The position numbers and the translations under genes are program-made. A stretch of 7,580 nucleotides of DNA, taken from the NCBI GenBank assembly GCA_964597945.1, contig CAZRAD010000127.1, positions 1 through 7,580 of the forward strand, given 5' to 3'. The stretch is from JAPEKQ01 sp964597945. GTDB taxonomy: Bacteria; Joyebacterota; Joyebacteria; Joyebacterales; Joyebacteraceae. Shown here in pieces: positions 5,891-7,580 of this stretch (the first letter of the stretch is position 1; the number at the start of each line of letters is the position of its first letter). Under the pieces are notes generated by a model. It saw only the letters and a list, made by a program, of their open reading frames with translations, made no database searches and was not told where the DNA came from.

Positions 5891-5923
5891 GAGGGCCCGG
5901 CATCGTGCCGGGCCCTCTTCTTT
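5891..5923 (+). terminator. Strong intrinsic terminator of the paralog pair
   Basis: GAGGGCCCGGCA (5891-5902) pairs perfectly with TGCCGGGCCCTC (5906-5917) around a TCG loop and is followed by TTCTTT. A 12-bp GC-rich stem with a T-rich tail is a textbook rho-independent terminator. It closes the two-gene unit begun at the promoter at 4195-4224. Confidence 0.9.
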
Positions 5924-5974
5924 GCCTCTCGTCCCTGCCGCGCTGTCCTCTCGCGCATGCCACGAGACCGACCC

Positions 5975-6004
5975 TTGGATTGACCGCCGCGCGTGTGGTA
6001 TGAT
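5975..6004 (+). promoter_or_regulatory. Probable extended -10 promoter
   Basis: TATGAT (5999-6004) is preceded by TG one base upstream (5996-5997), an extended -10 element. A weak -35, TTGGAT (5975-5980), lies 18 nt upstream. A TTGACC at 5979-5985 is too close to serve as the -35. Since a strong terminator lies just upstream, the next gene needs its own promoter, and this is the best candidate. Confidence 0.5.
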
Positions 6005-6054
6005 GTCATCAGGCATGCTAGATGGGAATCTGCTCAGCGCGAAAGGAGGCGGTC

Positions 6055-6867
6055 ATGCGTACACTGCTCATCGCTGCGGTCGTCCTCGTCCTGGCCCTCC
6101 CGGCTGGCGCCGGCTCCAGAGGCTCGTTCACGGTCGTCCACTCGTTCGAGGTCGACGCCCCGTGGAGCTGGGGTATCGGGTTCGATGGCACGGACTTCTG
6201 GGTCACCTCCGGGGTGCCTCTGGCCTACGGGGACACGACCATGTTCTGGATCTACGATACGTCGGGAGCGCTTGTGGACAGCTTCATCCAGGTGGAGGGC
6301 ACCCACTGGGGCTGCCGCGACCTCGCCTGCGACGGAACGTACATGTTCGGGAGCGAGGACGGCAAGATCCGGGCGTTCGACATGTCCGGAACCCCGGCCG
6401 GCTGGTTCTGGGGACCGCTCATCCCCAACCGCGGCCTCGCCTACGACGGCACGTACTTCTACTGCTGCAACTACGATGACGCGGTCTACAAGGTCGAGTG
6501 GGACGGCACATGGAGCAGTCCGCCGGTCAGCGTGACACCCATCATCGGCACCGGGACCGGGTTCCGCTACGGGCTCGCCTACGACACGAGCCAGGACTGC
6601 CTCTGGATGACGTACGCGGACGACGTCGAGGGAAAGGTCGAGAAGTACGACACGGACGGAACACTGCTTGGCACGTATACGACGCTCCCGGAGTACGGCA
6701 ACCCGGCCGGCGCGACGATGGCCAACACGCCGTACGGCTACGTCCTGGCGGTCCTCCACCTCGACACCGGCCACGCCGGCGGGACCGACCGCGTCGTGCT
6801 CTACGACGTCAGCGAGACGGCGGTGGAGAGCGAGAGCTGGGGACGCATCAAGGCCCAGTATCGGTAG
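6055..6867 (+). CDS. Secreted propeller-like repeat protein with C-terminal WGxIKAxYR tag
   Basis: A 270-residue exported protein of unknown function. The Sec signal peptide (about 1-20, ending A-G-A-G) has no lipobox. The body has a repeated beta motif, G-(I/L)-(G/A)-(F/Y)-D-G-T-x-(F/Y)-(W/Y), at about 40-49, 89-98, 127-136 and 173-184. Each is followed some 15-25 residues later by a strand such as W-I-Y-D-T-S-G, I-R-A-F-D-M-S-G or V-E-K-Y-D-T-D-G. This pattern is seen in beta-propellers of the glutamine-cyclotransferase or SMP-30-like kind; the length allows only about four or five blades. It ends E-S-E-S-W-G-R-I-K-A-Q-Y-R, the tag of the two upstream paralogs, although the domains are unrelated. 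ATG at 6055 is chosen over an in-frame ATG at 6022 because AAGGAGG (6043-6049) is 5 nt upstream and the product then opens with a clean signal peptide. Confidence 0.85.
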   Translation: MRTLLIAAVVLVLALPAGAGSRGSFTVVHSFEVDAPWSWGIGFDGTDFWVTSGVPLAYGDTTMFWIYDTSGALVDSFIQVEGTHWGCRDLACDGTYMFGSEDGKIRAFDMSGTPAGWFWGPLIPNRGLAYDGTYFYCCNYDDAVYKVEWDGTWSSPPVSVTPIIGTGTGFRYGLAYDTSQDCLWMTYADDVEGKVEKYDTDGTLLGTYTTLPEYGNPAGATMANTPYGYVLAVLHLDTGHAGGTDRVVLYDVSETAVESESWGRIKAQYR

Positions 6868-6911
6868 GGGCCGGGGGCGTGACGCAGCTCGATCGCCCGT
6901 TCATCCCGAAA

Positions 6912-6943
6912 CGCAGGAAACCCGTGACGCAGGAAGCCCCCGA
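6912..6943. repeat. Two-copy 16-bp direct repeat
   Basis: ACGCAGGAAACCCGTG (6912-6927) is followed directly by ACGCAGGAAGCCCCCG (6928-6943), with 13 of 16 positions the same. A related GTGACGCAG stands at 6879-6887. It lies in the convergent gap between the propeller-like gene and the APS kinase gene. No function is evident. Confidence 0.6.
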
Positions 6944-6965
6944 ACCTCTCTCGAGGCCGGGGGCA
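6937..6965. terminator. Convergent-gap hairpin, possible bidirectional terminator
   Basis: GCCCCCG (6937-6943) pairs with CGGGGGC (6959-6965), and an inner CCTC (6946-6949) pairs with GAGG (6954-6957), giving a long GC-rich hairpin 69 nt after the propeller-like gene. Neither side has a good T-run, so it is a weak intrinsic terminator at best. Its place between convergent genes is what favours the call. Confidence 0.45.
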
Positions 6966-7076
6966 ACCCACAGCCAGCTGCATCGCTGTATCCCGCGCTC
7001 GAGCGGGGTGCGCTGGCCACATCCGGGGCGAGTCCTGGATAGTGTCCGCTGCAGCTATCGCTTCAGCGAGCGGGTC

Positions 7077-7580
7077 CTAGATGTAACCCAGGTCGCTCAG
7101 CCGCTTCTTGATCTCCTCTTCCTCCTCCTCGGAGTAGTCGGTCCCACCGTCCGTCGCGGGGATGTGACCCATCAGCTCGAGGGTCCGGAGGATCTTGCCC
7201 ATGCTCTCCTCGATCGACTCCTCGGCGGTCTTGACGACGATCTCGGCCTTCTCGGGCGCCTCGTACGGATCATCGATGCCGGTGAAGCCCTTGATCTCCC
7301 CCGCCAGCGCCTTCTTGTAGAGACCCTTCGGGTCGCGCTCGATGAGCTTCTCGATCGGGGCCTCGCAGTAGACCTCGACGAAGTTGTCGATCGACTCGCG
7401 GACCTCATCGCGAACCGCCGAGTACGGCGAGATGCAGGCCGCGATGGCGCAGGCGCCGTGCCGCGAGAGAAGCCGGCAGACGAACCCGACGCGGCGGATG
7501 TTGATGTCGCGGTCTTCCTTCGAGAACCCCAGGCCCTTCGAGAGGTTCGTGCGGATGACGTCACCGTCGAGGATCTCGGT
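7077..7580 (-). CDS. cysC: Adenylylsulfate (APS) kinase, C-terminal part
   Basis: Partial: the C-terminal 167 residues, open at the right edge with the P-loop missing. APS kinase phosphorylates adenylylsulfate to PAPS, the activated sulfate used for assimilation and sulfation. Family signatures are dense: L-D-G-D-V-I-R-T-N-L at 4-13, G-F-S-K-E-D-R-D-I-N-I-R-R at 18-30, I-S-P-Y at 50-53, R-D-P-K-G-L-Y-K-K at 82-90, and F-T-G-I-D-D-P-Y-E-A-P at 99-109. The normal kinase end is near G-H-I at 138-140. Beyond it is an extra tail with six consecutive Glu (151-156), ending I-K-K-R-L-S-D-L-G-Y-I. The missing part is about 30 residues if the enzyme stands alone; it could instead be the end of an ATP-sulfurylase/APS-kinase fusion. 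No functional tie to the glucan operon is visible, although PAPS serves sulfated-glycan synthesis. Confidence 0.95.
   Translation of the reverse strand, partial: TEILDGDVIRTNLSKGLGFSKEDRDINIRRVGFVCRLLSRHGACAIAACISPYSAVRDEVRESIDNFVEVYCEAPIEKLIERDPKGLYKKALAGEIKGFTGIDDPYEAPEKAEIVVKTAEESIEESMGKILRTLELMGHIPATDGGTDYSEEEEEEIKKRLSDLGYI

Noticed and set aside
5072..6016. 314-codon minus-strand open frame across paralog 2
   Set aside because: Antisense shadow; it crosses the strong terminator and intergenic hairpins and has no family features, whereas paralog 2 is confirmed by its homologous neighbour.
6022..6867. Longer propeller-like protein starting at ATG 6022
   Set aside because: Would place extra polar residues before the signal peptide and read through the AAGGAGG site that serves the ATG at 6055.
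4347..6867. PEP-CTERM, LPXTG or type IX sorting domain on the tagged proteins
   Set aside because: No hydrophobic C-terminal helix, no PEP or LPXTG motif, and the shared tail is only about a dozen residues, too short for a type IX domain.
7046..7073. CCGCT...AGCGG inverted repeat just downstream of the APS kinase gene as a terminator
   Set aside because: Short, imperfect stem with a long loop and no T-run on the minus strand; not strong enough to call.
1..7580. CRISPR array, insertion sequence, tRNA or rRNA
   Set aside because: No regularly spaced repeats, no transposase frame or terminal inverted repeats, and no cloverleaf or rRNA-like stretch seen in the gaps.

Overview
The window looks like a stretch of a high-GC, Gram-negative chromosome, probably from an uncultured lineage. 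The evidence is several Sec signal peptides, three lipoproteins with N-terminal lipoboxes, strongly GC-ending codons and purine-rich ribosome binding sites. Protein flavour (lipoproteins with Big_2-like and carbohydrate-binding beta-sandwich domains, a recurring short C-terminal tag, and an APS kinase with an acidic tail) suggests an FCB-type candidate phylum such as Eisenbacteria or Krumholzibacteria. That assignment is inference at low confidence.

Left half, minus strand (about 1-3981): a four-gene set in one direction with short gaps (77, 63 and 31 nt) that reads as a beta-glucan (laminarin-type) utilisation operon. In transcription order it holds: a three-domain, apparently non-catalytic carbohydrate-binding lipoprotein; a ROK-family transcriptional regulator with an N-terminal winged helix; a GH16 endo-beta-glucanase lipoprotein with an intact E-I-D-I-L-E catalytic motif; and the N-terminal part of a family-5 ABC substrate-binding lipoprotein that runs off the left edge. 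The likely logic is that the surface lipoprotein holds glucan, GH16 cuts it, the ABC importer takes up oligosaccharides, and the ROK protein senses sugar and controls the operon.

Middle, plus strand (about 4170-5923): a well-formed promoter (phased A-tracts, TTGATT, 18-nt spacer holding a 13-bp palindrome, TATAAT) drives two tandem paralogous secreted proteins, about 74% identical by hand alignment, followed by a strong intrinsic terminator. Both genes are followed by a similar 3' hairpin.

Right, plus strand (5975-6867): a separately promoted secreted protein with propeller-like repeats. It is unrelated in fold to the paralogs but ends in the same C-terminal tag, consensus (E/Q)S-x(0,1)-(S/T)-(W/F)-(G/T)-x-I-K-A-x-Y-R-COOH. 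The three tagged proteins have ordinary signal peptides without a lipobox, whereas the lipoproteins whose C-termini are visible lack the tag. This is the most interesting signal here and looks like a short C-terminal sorting or anchoring signal.

Right edge, minus strand (7077-7580): the C-terminal 167 residues of an adenylylsulfate kinase (CysC), alone or as the end of an ATP-sulfurylase fusion, convergent with the propeller-like gene across a 209-nt gap holding a strong hairpin.
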